Origin: CAVUAT01 sp963739545
Lineage (GTDB): Bacteria; Actinomycetota; Thermoleophilia; Solirubrobacterales; 70-9
Length of the DNA stretch: 64,000 nt
Assembly: GCA_963739545.1 (NCBI GenBank)
Contig: CAVUAT010000011.1
Location: forward strand, 496,001-560,000
Direction: 5' to 3'
Each line of letters begins with the position of its first letter. Within the stretch, counting starts at the first letter, position 1. The notes beneath the pieces are model-generated. The model was not told the origin of the DNA and ran no database searches. It saw nothing but the letters and a program-made list of their open reading frames with translations. The translations under genes were made by a program, and so were the position numbers. Below are positions 44,026 through 53,369 of the stretch, piece by piece.

Positions 44026-45573
44026 CTAGGCGCGCTCAGGGACTCGGTCGGGCTGAGAATCGGGCGCCAGCGGCGCGCCCGCGATCGGACACGAGAACTT
44101 CTCCCGCGGCTCGGATGCGGGTGCGGCGGCAGCTCGGTCTCCCGCGAGACGCGGTTCGATCGTGAACCAGGCCAGGATGCCCCCGCCGGCCGCGAGGGCA
44201 GCGCAGGCGAGCATCGCTGAGTGGAAGCCATCGGTCATCGCCACCGGGTCATAGAAGGCATCGCCGGTCAGGCCCCCGACCAGCGGCAGGACAGCGACGG
44301 CGAGCAAGCCGGCCACGCGGGACACCGCGTTGTTGATGCCGGAAGCGATGCCGGCGTTTCGCGGGTCGGCCGCCGCGAGAACCGTCGCGGTGACTGGCGC
44401 GACCACCAGCGTGAGCCCGGCGCCGAAGATCAACACTGCCGGGAGCACGCTCGAGACGTAGGAGTCACCGGGATCGATCCTCGTCATCAGCAGCAGGCTC
44501 AGCGCGACCACCAGTGGTCCCACGGTGAGGGGGATCCGCGCACCGATCCGGGTTGCCAGCGCGCCCGAACGGGCCGAGAAGACCAGCATCAGCGCCGTCA
44601 CCGGCAGCGTCGCGGCGCCGGCTGCGATCGCCGAATAGCCGAGGGAGATCTGCACGAACGCGACGAAGAGGAAGAAGAAGCCGCCGATCGCCGCGTAGAC
44701 GACGAACGTGACCAGGTTGGCGGCGCTGAACTGGCGGGAGGCGAAGAGCCAGAGCGGCATCATCGGCTCGGCGCTTCGCTTCTCGGCCACGATGAACGCG
44801 CCCAGCGCCAGCAGGCCTCCGATCCCCGCTACGAGGACCAGCGGCGAGGTCGCCTGTCCCGGCGCTTCGATCAGCGCGTAGGTGGTGCCGGCCAGGCCGA
44901 GGGCAGCGAGCGTCGCACCGCGGACGTCGAGCGGCCCGGCCGCGCGGTCGTCCTTGGTCTCGGGCACGTGCCGGGTGGCCATCACCATCACGAAGATCCC
45001 GATCGGGATGTTGATCAGGAAGATCGCCCGCCACGAGACCGCGTCGACCAGGTAGCCGCCGAGCAGCGGGCCGAGCGCTGTCGCGACGCCCCCGAGGCCC
45101 GACCACGCGCCGATCGCCCGGGCTCGGTCCCCCTCTCGGAAGCTCGCCTCGATCATCGCCAGGCTCCCCGGGGTCAGCATGGCCCCGCCGACCCCCTGCA
45201 GGAGCCGGGCGGCGATCAGCAGCTCGACGTTCGGAGCCACGGCGCAGAGCACCGACGCGACCGTGAACAAGCCCGTTCCTGCGACGAAGACGAGGCGGCG
45301 GCCGTAGCGGTCCCCAAGCGAGCCGCCGAGCAGGATCAACGACGCCAGCGTCAGCAGGTAGCCGTTCAGGATCCACTGCAGAGAGCTCGTCGACGCATCG
45401 AGGTCGCGACCGATCTCGGGCAACGCGACGTTGACGACGGTGCCGTCGAGGAACACGATCCCCGAGCCGAGGACGGCGATCGCCAGCACCCACCGCCCGC
45501 TCGTGCTCTTCAAAGCGAGCCCGTCAGAGCTCTCACTCGAGGAGGCGGCCGGATCGCCGTTCGTAGGTTGCAC
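44026..45573 (-). CDS. DHA2-family (EmrB/QacA-type) 14-helix MFS exporter
   Basis: 515 residues, 14 predicted helices. Motif A GGSLGDRYGRRLVFV, motif C-like GPLLGGYLVDAVSWRAIFLINIPIG and the DHA2 signature LDGTVVNVALPEIGRDL are all present. Drug or metabolite export driven by proton antiport is likely; substrate unknown. No TetR partner is next to it. ATG 45573. The C-terminal 50 residues are Pro/Ala-rich. Confidence 0.9.
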   Translation of the reverse strand: MQPTNGDPAASSSESSDGLALKSTSGRWVLAIAVLGSGIVFLDGTVVNVALPEIGRDLDASTSSLQWILNGYLLTLASLILLGGSLGDRYGRRLVFVAGTGLFTVASVLCAVAPNVELLIAARLLQGVGGAMLTPGSLAMIEASFREGDRARAIGAWSGLGGVATALGPLLGGYLVDAVSWRAIFLINIPIGIFVMVMATRHVPETKDDRAAGPLDVRGATLAALGLAGTTYALIEAPGQATSPLVLVAGIGGLLALGAFIVAEKRSAEPMMPLWLFASRQFSAANLVTFVVYAAIGGFFFLFVAFVQISLGYSAIAAGAATLPVTALMLVFSARSGALATRIGARIPLTVGPLVVALSLLLMTRIDPGDSYVSSVLPAVLIFGAGLTLVVAPVTATVLAAADPRNAGIASGINNAVSRVAGLLAVAVLPLVGGLTGDAFYDPVAMTDGFHSAMLACAALAAGGGILAWFTIEPRLAGDRAAAAPASEPREKFSCPIAGAPLAPDSQPDRVPERA

Positions 45574-45926
45574 GCCCGCCCGTCGTGCCTAGGCGGTCTT
45601 GAAGATCACAGCGGGATGAACGAAGGTGTCGACGGAGGCGACGATAACAGCGAGGGCTCGGGTCCCGGCCCCACGTGCTCGGCCCCTTCGCGCCCCCGTG
45701 GAGTGCCTTCACGATGAACTCGGCGTACCACGCCGGCCACTCCTCGTCGCGGACACCCCCGAGCTCCTCCTTCTCGTGGCGCTCAGAGGAGTAGGGTCGT
45801 CCCGAGCTACGGCTCGCACGTTGCCATCCGGCTCCGCAAAAGGCTGCCCGACTCGACGAGACGGATATCGGACTCAGGTTGGCCGGCCGCTTTCGGACTA
45901 CTGCATCTGGTCACCGTCCCGGCAAA
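45574..45926. other. 353-nt gap between MFS exporter and norB
   Basis: Apart from the remnant described separately (45660-45790), I see no gene or RNA. It must contain the promoters of the exporter (minus) and of norB (plus). No clear NsrR or FNR-type palindrome stands out by eye. The last 20 nt before norB lack a strong ribosome site (GTCCCGGCAAA). Confidence 0.4.
45660..45790 (-). pseudogene. Remnant of a VOC/glyoxalase-associated C-terminal motif
   Basis: On the minus strand one frame reads RHEKEELGG then VRDEEWPAWYAEFIVKAL, closely resembling the HEEQTGxRDxxWPxWYAxYM tail found at the end of many actinobacterial VOC-family proteins. There is no start codon, no upstream domain, and the frame runs on into unrelated sequence. 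Best read as a gene fragment; a short free-standing gene with a missed start is the alternative. Confidence 0.35.
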
Positions 45927-48308
45927 ATGCCCTCGACTCCCGAACCTTCCAGTGGAAGCCAGCCGCTTCAGCCTGGCGAGCCTCCCCCGCGCCGCGAGCT
46001 GCTGATCTCGAAGGGCTGGGTCCAGGCCGCCGCTCTGGTCATCCTCTTCGGCTTCTTCATCCTCGGCCTACTCGCCTACAGGAGCTACATGCACAAGCCG
46101 CCGGTGCCGGTCAAGTTCGTCGACCAGACCGGCGAGGTCGTCTACACCGGCGACGACGTCAGCGAGGGCCAGAAGGTCTTTCTCCACAACGGGCTGATGG
46201 AATACGGGTCGGTCTTCGGGCATGGGGCCTACCTCGGCCCTGACTTCACTGCCGACTACCTCCATCGCTCATCGGAGATCGTCCGCGACTCCTATGGCGG
46301 CGCTGGATCGGCCGAAGCAGAGCAGAAAACCGTCGCGGACTTCCGCACCAACACATACGACGAGGACGCAGGGACCGTCACGCTGACCGCGTCGCAGGTC
46401 GCCGCCTTCAACGAACTCGTCCCCCACTACAGCGAGTTCTTCTCCGACCCCGACACCGATCACGGACTACGCCCAGACGCGATCACGGATCCCGTCCAGC
46501 TACGGCAGCTGACCGCATTCTTCGCATGGACGGCGTGGGCCGCGTCCACCGAGCGACCGGGGAAGAACTACTCCTACACCAACAATTGGCCGGGGGAGAC
46601 GAACGTCGACAACGCGCCGACCGCGAACGTGCTCGTCTGGTCGGCGGCTTCGCTGATCGCGTTGCTCGCCGGGATCGGCCTGCTCTTCGCGGCCTTCGGG
46701 CGGTGGGGGGACAAGCTCGGCTGGCACGGCCGCGAGCAGGCCACGCTCTCGTTCCGGCCTCCGCGCGAGGTCGCGCTGACGCCGGCCCAGCGGGCGACCG
46801 CTTGGTTCTTCTTCGTCATGGCGGCGCTGTTCTTGATTCAGACGCTCGTCGGAGCCGCCACCCAGCACTATCGCGCTGAGATCGAGGGGTTCTTCGGCTT
46901 CGACCTCGCGCAGTACATGCCCTACAACCTGCTGCGCACCTGGCACATCCAGCTGGCCCTGTTCTGGGTCTCCACGTCTTTCGTCGCGGCCGGGATCTTC
47001 TTGGCGCCGATGATCTCCGGGCGCGAGCCCAAGCACCAGGGCAAGCTCGCCTTCGTGCTGCTCGGAGCGTTGGCCTTCGTCGTCTTCGGCACGCTGATCG
47101 GCTCCTATCTCGGCGTGCACCACGTCCTCGAGGACGCGGCATCCAACTGGTTCGGCCTGCAAGGTTTCGAGTACCTCGACCTCGCCCGGCTCTACCAGGT
47201 GCTCCTGGCCATCGGGCTCTTCTTCTGGGTCTTCATGCTCTTCCGCGTCCTGCGCCGTCGGCTCAAGGGAGAGCACAAGGGCAACATGCCTTGGCTCTTC
47301 TTCCTCGCGGCATGCGCGATCCCGGCGTTCTACGCGGTCGGGCTGATCGCTCGCACCGGGGACAACTTCACCACTACGGAGTTCTGGCGTTTCTGGGTGG
47401 TCCACCTCTGGGTCGAGGACTTCCTCGAACTTTTCACGACGGTGATGGTCGCTTACATGTTCGTCCTGCTCGGAGTCGTACGCGAACGAGTCGCCCTGGC
47501 GATCGTCTTCCTCGACATCATTCTCTACTCGGCGGGCGGCGTCATCGGGACGATGCACCACCTCTACTTCTCCGGCGAACCGGCCGAGCACATGGCGCTC
47601 GGAGCATTCTTCTCTGCGATCGAGGTCATCCCCCTCACCTTTCTCACGGTTGAAGCCTGGTCGTTCCTCCAGCTCGGCGCATCGCAGGAATCCCGCTCGG
47701 AAACGCCGTTCCCACATCGGTGGGCGGTCATGTTCCTCGTCGCGGTGGGCTTCTGGAACTTCGTCGGCGCCGGCATCTTCGGGTTCTTGATCAACCTTCC
47801 GATCGTGTCCTACTACGAGATCGGCACCGCCCTGACCGCGAACCACGGACACGCGGCGATGATGGGTGTGTACGGGATGCTCGCTCTCGGGCTCGCGCTG
47901 TTCTGCCTCCGCTACATCATTCCCGAGGACAAGTGGCCAGAGCGCTGGGCCAAGATCTGCTTCTGGTCGACCAACATCGGGCTGGCCTGGATGTGCTTTG
48001 CGACGCTGGTGCCGCTCGGGTTTCTTCAGCTCTATAAGTCGGTCGACAGCGGCTACTTCGCGGCGCGCGAGCTCGATTTCCTGACCAATGACACCAACAG
48101 CCTGATCGAGTGGCTGCGGCTGCCGGGTGACATCTTGTTCATCGCCGGGGGCGCTGTCCCCGCTCTCTACATCGCCTACCTCGGTATCCGCCATACGGTC
48201 AAGAAGGTGACCCTCGATGAGCCCGACGACATTCTCTTCACCGAGATCGCGGTTCCCTCCCGCACCGACATCGATGACTCCGGGGCAGCGGCGGCCAAGC
48301 TCCTATGA
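45927..48308 (+). CDS. norB: Quinol-type nitric oxide reductase (qNOR)
   Basis: 793 residues from ATG 45927 (a TTG at 45879 would add 16). Fused single-chain NO reductase of the haem-copper superfamily: N-terminal anchor, extracytoplasmic region (VYTGDDVSEGQKVFLHNGLMEYGS), a second helix, then the NorB core. Candidate metal ligands: H340 (TWHIQ), H493 in HLWVEDF with Glu497, H544/H545 (GTMHHLYF), and H640/H642 (NHGHAAMMG). Reduces two NO to N2O using quinol, for NO detoxification or partial denitrification. No nitrite reductase or NorC is nearby, so detoxification is likelier. The last 4 nt overlap the next gene (ATGA). Confidence 0.94.
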   Translation: MPSTPEPSSGSQPLQPGEPPPRRELLISKGWVQAAALVILFGFFILGLLAYRSYMHKPPVPVKFVDQTGEVVYTGDDVSEGQKVFLHNGLMEYGSVFGHGAYLGPDFTADYLHRSSEIVRDSYGGAGSAEAEQKTVADFRTNTYDEDAGTVTLTASQVAAFNELVPHYSEFFSDPDTDHGLRPDAITDPVQLRQLTAFFAWTAWAASTERPGKNYSYTNNWPGETNVDNAPTANVLVWSAASLIALLAGIGLLFAAFGRWGDKLGWHGREQATLSFRPPREVALTPAQRATAWFFFVMAALFLIQTLVGAATQHYRAEIEGFFGFDLAQYMPYNLLRTWHIQLALFWVSTSFVAAGIFLAPMISGREPKHQGKLAFVLLGALAFVVFGTLIGSYLGVHHVLEDAASNWFGLQGFEYLDLARLYQVLLAIGLFFWVFMLFRVLRRRLKGEHKGNMPWLFFLAACAIPAFYAVGLIARTGDNFTTTEFWRFWVVHLWVEDFLELFTTVMVAYMFVLLGVVRERVALAIVFLDIILYSAGGVIGTMHHLYFSGEPAEHMALGAFFSAIEVIPLTFLTVEAWSFLQLGASQESRSETPFPHRWAVMFLVAVGFWNFVGAGIFGFLINLPIVSYYEIGTALTANHGHAAMMGVYGMLALGLALFCLRYIIPEDKWPERWAKICFWSTNIGLAWMCFATLVPLGFLQLYKSVDSGYFAARELDFLTNDTNSLIEWLRLPGDILFIAGGAVPALYIAYLGIRHTVKKVTLDEPDDILFTEIAVPSRTDIDDSGAAAAKLL

Positions 48309-48910
48309 GCCCAGAGGTCGTCATGGCCGGGGGCTATGCGCTCGCGCTGGTTCTCGCAGCTTTCATTCTCGAATGGCTCTCGGCACACACCCATCGGCGT
48401 TCTTTGCGCTACCGCACTGCCGGCTTCACCTACGACGCGGGTCACGACAACTGGCAGTGCCCCGAGGGCGAGGCTCTTTGGCCCCACGAATACGACCGCG
48501 AGAAGCGACTGGTCCGCTACCGCGCAAAGGCAGCCGTGTGCAACGCCTGTCCAATCAAGGACAGGTGCACCGACTCCGATCGCGGCCGCGAGGTCGTGCG
48601 ACCGATAGATCCGTGGCCGCATTCCGAGGCCGGGCGCTTCCACCGCGGCCTCTCCGTGATGCTCGTCGGGCTTGGATTGATGATCGTCGTGGTCGAGGTC
48701 GTGCGCAATCACGCGCCGAACGAAATCGCGGCGCTGGCCGTCGTCGCGATCGTCGGCGTCGCATCCGGGTACTGGCTCGCTCGCGATCTGCGTCGGCATC
48801 CCGCCAACTTCCCGGCTCCGACCGGATCACACGGGCTCGGCCTCCCCGCGACGGCGGGCGACGGCATACGAGCTCACAGCCGCTGGGCCTCCCAGCAAGC
48901 CGAGAAGTAA
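48305..48910 (+). CDS. Membrane protein with transposase-like Cys motif, coupled to norB
   Basis: 201 residues, ATG 48305 overlapping the norB stop. An N-terminal membrane helix (MAGGYALALVLAAFILEWL), then a soluble loop DAGHDNWQCPEGEALW ... YRAKAAVCNACPIKDRCT, then two more helices (VMLVGLGLMIVVVEVV and IAALAVVAIVGVASGYWLA). The Cys loop is the pattern of the zinc-binding insertion of IS1182/IS5-type DDE transposases, but no DDE catalytic core is present, so the motif appears domesticated in a membrane protein. Four Cys (CP, CNACP, C) could bind a metal. Coupling to norB suggests a role in NO reduction (assembly, electron supply or sensing). Confidence 0.75.
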   Translation: MSPEVVMAGGYALALVLAAFILEWLSAHTHRRSLRYRTAGFTYDAGHDNWQCPEGEALWPHEYDREKRLVRYRAKAAVCNACPIKDRCTDSDRGREVVRPIDPWPHSEAGRFHRGLSVMLVGLGLMIVVVEVVRNHAPNEIAALAVVAIVGVASGYWLARDLRRHPANFPAPTGSHGLGLPATAGDGIRAHSRWASQQAEK

Positions 48911-49257
48911 CTGCCGATCAGCGCCTCCGTTGCAGAAGTCACCATTGGACGACATCGAGCAAACCGCGCACGCCGCGCCGCGCGCTGTGTTCGAGTTCGC
49001 CGCCGTGGACGGGTGCAGGTCAAGGGCGTGCGTGACCCCTTGACCGTCGTGACCGCGGAGTGGTCCGAAGCTCGCCCTGGCGGTGCGGGATGCCAGGGCC
49101 GTGCCGAGGCAGAAGTGCCGGCCGCACTTGCTCCTTCGTGCGCAGGTCAAGCGTGCGCTTGGCAATCATCCCCGCCTTCGCATCGCCAATTTATTGCCAC
49201 TCGCCCCGATCGACGCACTAGCGTCTGATCCCGAAGCGAAGAAACCCCGCCACCAGG
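48911..49257. other. 347-nt gap with no confident feature
   Basis: Between the norB accessory gene and the convergent acetyltransferase gene. Short patches look like decayed coding sequence (for example KGVRDPLTVVTAEW in one plus frame) but nothing holds together over more than about 20 codons. No hairpin followed by T-run. Base composition falls slightly near 49185-49200. Confidence 0.4.
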
Positions 49258-51963
49258 CTAGGCGGGCGACCAGGCGCTCGGCCAGGAGCGCCGCGGGGCC
49301 GCCGCCTCGACCCGTACCCGGGCGTCGACCGACATGACGCCGTCCACGGCGACGATCACGGGGTTCAGGTCCATCTCGGCGATCTCATGGTGGGCCTCGA
49401 CCATGGCGCTGGTCCTCAGAAGCAGGTCCTGCAGGGCCGCCACGTCGACCTCGGGGGCACCTCGGTACCCGGTGAGGAGGGGGAACGTCCGGAGTGAATG
49501 CAGCATCTCGTCAACGTCCGATGACGTCAGGGGGCTGAGCCGAACCGCCACGTCTTTCAAGAGCTCCGCCTCGACACCGCCGGCACCGCAGGCCACCACC
49601 GGTCCAAAGACGGCATCGCCTACGACTCCGACGAGCATCTCGACGCTGCCCTCGACCATCGCCTGTACGAGAAACCGCTCCCGGCTCACCCCCGCGCGAC
49701 GCAAACCCTCGTCGATCCCGGCGGCGGCGTCCGCCACCTGCTGGCGCCCGGAGAGGCCCACTCGCACCGCACCGAGATCGGTCTTGTGGACTATCTCGGG
49801 TCCGAGCGCCTTCAGCGCCACGCTCCCGCCGATCTCCGCGGCGGCGTCGGCCGCAGCCTGTGAGTCGGCCGCCATCCGCCACTCGGCCAGCGGAATCCCG
49901 TAGGCCCCCAGGAGCCGGCTCAACCGTTCGAAGTCGAGCCACTCGGCGCCCTCGCCAAGGCCCTCTGCGATCGCGGCCGCGGCGATGTCCGGCCGCACGT
50001 CGTCAAAGCTCGGCGGGGCCTCGGCGGGGCGCCGCCTCCACTCCGCATGGTGCGCGACTCGCGCCAGGGCGTGGGCGCCATTCTCCGGATGCAGATAGGT
50101 CGGCACGTCCCCCTTGCGGATCATCTCGGCACGGTCGTGGGTCGACATGAAGATTGCCTGCACGGGGATCTCCCTCGGCAGATCCTGCACCGCTCGCGTC
50201 ACCGCGTCCGCCACGTCCTCGGCCGTGATCAAGAGGGGGCGCACAAAGATGACGACCAGCGCGTCGATGCCATCCCAAGCCGCGAGCGTCGAGATCGCCT
50301 GCTGGAAATGCTCCGCGGTTGCAGTCGCGATCATGTCGACTGGATTTCCGAGCGACGCCTCAGGCGGCAGGAACTCGCGCAGGCGCTCCTGGATCTGCGC
50401 CGGGAGGGACGGGAGCTCGAGCCCCGACGCCTCGCAGGCATCCGCACACATGATTCCCGGGCCGCCCGCGTTGGTCAGCACGGCCACCCGGCGGCCCTCG
50501 GGGAGCGGTTGGTTGGCGAGCATCGACGCGACGTCGAGCATCTCCGCGAGGCTGTCGGTGCGAATCACCCCTGCCTGTTGGAAGAGGGCGTCCACGGTGA
50601 CGTCGGAGGCCGCCAGCATCGCCCCGGTGTGGGAGCTGGTCGCCCGTGCTCCCGCCGCCGAGCGGCCGCTCTTCACCACGACGATCGGTTTCACCCTGCC
50701 CACCCGGGGCGCCACCCGCGAGAAGCGCCGCGGATCGCTGAACGACTCGATATAGAGCAGCGCCACGTCGGTGCCTGGATCCGACTCCCAGTACTCGAGC
50801 ATGTCGTTGGCGGTGATGTCGGCGCGGTTCCCCACCGACGCGAACGAGGACAGGCCCAGGTTGCGATCGCCGGAGAGCTCGATGAAGGCCAGCCCGAGCG
50901 CACCGCTCTGCGAGACGAAGCCGACGTTGCCCGGATCGGGCATGCGGGGCGCGAAGGTCGCATTCAGACGCACGTCTGCGGCAGTGTTGGCGATGCCGAG
51001 ACAGTTGGGCCCGACCAGCCGCACACCGCCCTCGCGACAGACTTCGAGCAACTCGCGCTGACGCTCGACTCCTTCCGCTCCGACCTCGGCGAACCCAGCC
51101 GAGATCACGACCACTGCCGGGACCCCCTGGCCCGCACACTCCCTGACGACGTCGATCACGGCCGCCGAGGGGACGGCCACCACCGCGAGGTCGATCGGTG
51201 CTGGGATCTCAACGACGCTACGGTAGGCCCGCACCGACTGCACGACATCGGCTTGCCGGTTGACGGGGTACGCGGTCCCTTCGAAGCCGGCATCGAGGAG
51301 GTTGTGGAAGATCTGGCCGCCGATCGTGTCCCTCTGCCGCGATGCCCCGATGACGGCGACCGACCGCGGCGCGATGAAGCGGCCAACCGCGGCGGCGGAC
51401 GCGCTCCGATCCCGATCCTCGAACCTCTCCACCGCGCCTGAGCCGAATGACGTCGGCAGCTCGATATGTATCGATCCGGGTACCGAGCGCACCTTGACCG
51501 GAAAACCGCTCTCCCGGAACACCTCAATCATGCGGTGGTTCTGCGGCAGGACCTCGGCCTCGAAGGTCGCGATCCCGTGCTCGTCCGCCATCTCGGCCAG
51601 GTGGGCGAGCAGGATCGTGCCCAGGCCGCGGCCCTGAAGCTCGTCCGCCACCGTGAACGCGATCTCGGCTTCGCTCTGTGAGGTTCGGTAGTAGGCGCTG
51701 TGGCCGACGGGATGCCCATCCTCCCCCCGGGTGGCGATCAGGGCGCAGCGGTCCGCATGGTCGACGTGCACGGCTCGCGCGGCTTCCTGCTCCACGTTGG
51801 CAGCCGCCGTGAAAAACCGGAAGCCCAGTGAGTCGGGCGTCAGGCCCCCGAAGAACTCCGCCATCGCAGCTCGGTCGTCCTCGCGCACCGGGCGCACGTG
51901 CACGCTCGAGCCATCGCTCAAGATCACATCCACCTCGCGGCTGGTCGGATATGCAGCGCTCAA
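49258..51963 (-). CDS. Fused GNAT acetyltransferase / ADP-forming acyl-CoA synthetase-like protein (Pat-type)
   Basis: 901 residues. Order: GNAT domain (about 20-165; acetyl-CoA loop ELQGRGLGTILL), CoA-binding Rossmann (RFIAPRSVAVIGAS, about 190-310), succinyl-CoA-synthetase-like flavodoxin domains with the catalytic His in SSHTGAM (about 440) and an ATP-grasp lobe (EIGGSVALKALGPEIVHKTDLGAVRVGL, about 690-880). This is the Pat family that acetylates lysines of metabolic enzymes such as acetyl-CoA synthetase; in many Pat the synthetase half is inactive, but here the His and ATP-grasp look intact. Start ATG 51963. Divergent from the hydrogenase operon. Confidence 0.9.
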   Translation of the reverse strand: MSAAYPTSREVDVILSDGSSVHVRPVREDDRAAMAEFFGGLTPDSLGFRFFTAAANVEQEAARAVHVDHADRCALIATRGEDGHPVGHSAYYRTSQSEAEIAFTVADELQGRGLGTILLAHLAEMADEHGIATFEAEVLPQNHRMIEVFRESGFPVKVRSVPGSIHIELPTSFGSGAVERFEDRDRSASAAAVGRFIAPRSVAVIGASRQRDTIGGQIFHNLLDAGFEGTAYPVNRQADVVQSVRAYRSVVEIPAPIDLAVVAVPSAAVIDVVRECAGQGVPAVVVISAGFAEVGAEGVERQRELLEVCREGGVRLVGPNCLGIANTAADVRLNATFAPRMPDPGNVGFVSQSGALGLAFIELSGDRNLGLSSFASVGNRADITANDMLEYWESDPGTDVALLYIESFSDPRRFSRVAPRVGRVKPIVVVKSGRSAAGARATSSHTGAMLAASDVTVDALFQQAGVIRTDSLAEMLDVASMLANQPLPEGRRVAVLTNAGGPGIMCADACEASGLELPSLPAQIQERLREFLPPEASLGNPVDMIATATAEHFQQAISTLAAWDGIDALVVIFVRPLLITAEDVADAVTRAVQDLPREIPVQAIFMSTHDRAEMIRKGDVPTYLHPENGAHALARVAHHAEWRRRPAEAPPSFDDVRPDIAAAAIAEGLGEGAEWLDFERLSRLLGAYGIPLAEWRMAADSQAAADAAAEIGGSVALKALGPEIVHKTDLGAVRVGLSGRQQVADAAAGIDEGLRRAGVSRERFLVQAMVEGSVEMLVGVVGDAVFGPVVACGAGGVEAELLKDVAVRLSPLTSSDVDEMLHSLRTFPLLTGYRGAPEVDVAALQDLLLRTSAMVEAHHEIAEMDLNPVIVAVDGVMSVDARVRVEAAAPRRSWPSAWSPA

Positions 51964-52187
51964 GCAGAATCCTTCTTCCTGTGCTCGCCGCCACCTCGTT
52001 CGGCGGCGCGGTCTCCGAGATCTTCTACGAGGGTAACCAGGAACTCATCGCCAATTGTTTCCATCCGCTGAGCCTCCGCCGACGTCCATGACGACTCGTG
52101 AGGGCGACGACCTCACGACCGCAAGGCTAGCCCTAGCTGCTCGCGGCGGCGAGTAGTGTTCAGGCGCGTGGGCTGCCTGGGTGCCAG

Positions 52188-53369
52188 ATGGCGGTGAGCG
52201 GGGTGAGCGACCTCGCGGGACACGACCGCCCGGCCGCGGTCATCGATCGCGGGAAGCTCGACGAGCTGCTCACGGCCCTCGCTGCGCGGGGCTTCAAGGT
52301 GATCGGCCCGACCGTCCGCGACCAGGCGATCGTCTACGACGAGATCGCCTCGACCGCCGACCTACCCGAGGGCTGGACCGATGAGCAGGAAGGTGGCACC
52401 TACCGCCTGCGCCGCCGCGAGGACAGTGCGCTGTTCGGCTTCAACGTCGGCCCCAACTCCTGGAAGAGTCATCTCTTCCCCGCAAAGCTGAAGCTCTGGC
52501 ATGCGCGGCGGGGAGAGGACGGCGAGATCGCCTTCTCCGAGGAGGAGCGCGAGCAGGTCGACTACGCCTTCGTCGGGGTGCGCTCCTGCGATCTTGCTGC
52601 GATCGGCATCCAGGACCGCGTCTTGATCGGCAATGGCTACACCGACCCCGACTACGAGGCTCGCCGCCGCGAGGCGTTCATCGTCGCGGTCAACTGCGGC
52701 AAGGCCGGCAACACCTGCTTCTGCGTCTCCATGGACACCGGTCCGAAGGCGCGCCAGGGGTTCGACCTCGCACTGACCGAGCTGCTCGACGGCGAGCACC
52801 GCTTCCTCGTCGAGGTGGGGAGCGAGCGCGGCGCCGAGCTGCTCGCCGAGATCAACGCCGGCCCCGCCGCCGAGGCGGACGATCAGGCGGCCGTGGAGGT
52901 CAGCGAGCGCTGCGCCGCGCAGATGGGCCGCGAGCTGGAGACCGACGGGATCAAGGAGCTGCTCTATCGCAACATGGAGCACCCTCGATGGGACGAGGTC
53001 TCCGAGCGCTGCTTGAGCTGCGGCAACTGCACCCTGGTCTGCCCCACCTGCTTCTGCAGCACCGTCGAGGACGTCAGCGACCTCGCGGGCGAAGAGGCCG
53101 AGCGGGTGCGGCAATGGGACTCGTGCTTCACGCTCGAGCACTCGCACGTGAACGGCGGCAGCGTTCACAACTCTCCCAAGTCGCGCTACCGCCAGTGGAT
53201 GACCCACAAGCTCTCGACCTGGATCGACCAGTTCGGGACCTCGGGCTGCGTCGGCTGCGGGCGCTGCATCACGTGGTGCCCGGTGGCGATAGACATCACC
53301 GAGGAGGCGGCGGCGATCCGGGCCACCGACCTCGGCGAGGAGGGAAGGGGAATCGATGCGGAAGATTGA
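52188..53369 (+). CDS. hyhB: [NiFe]-hydrogenase beta subunit (4Fe-4S, HyhB/HydB type)
   Basis: 393-residue iron-sulfur subunit that carries electrons between the hydrogenase small subunit and the flavin subunit of soluble group 3 enzymes. Two 4Fe-4S motifs: CLSCGNCTLVCPTC from C275 and CVGCGRCITWCPVA from C353. The N-terminal half (FVGVRSCDLAAI ... CFCVSM) is the HydB-type domain. ATG 52188. First gene of hyhB-cNMP-hyhG-hyhS-hyhL-protease, each pair overlapping; promoter must lie in 51964-52187, shared divergently with the acetyltransferase gene. Confidence 0.92.
   Translation: MAVSGVSDLAGHDRPAAVIDRGKLDELLTALAARGFKVIGPTVRDQAIVYDEIASTADLPEGWTDEQEGGTYRLRRREDSALFGFNVGPNSWKSHLFPAKLKLWHARRGEDGEIAFSEEEREQVDYAFVGVRSCDLAAIGIQDRVLIGNGYTDPDYEARRREAFIVAVNCGKAGNTCFCVSMDTGPKARQGFDLALTELLDGEHRFLVEVGSERGAELLAEINAGPAAEADDQAAVEVSERCAAQMGRELETDGIKELLYRNMEHPRWDEVSERCLSCGNCTLVCPTCFCSTVEDVSDLAGEEAERVRQWDSCFTLEHSHVNGGSVHNSPKSRYRQWMTHKLSTWIDQFGTSGCVGCGRCITWCPVAIDITEEAAAIRATDLGEEGRGIDAED

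Noticed and set aside
48305..48910. Transposase gene or IS fragment
   Set aside because: Only the Cys insert resembles a transposase; three membrane helices, overlap with norB and intact frame argue for a resident gene.
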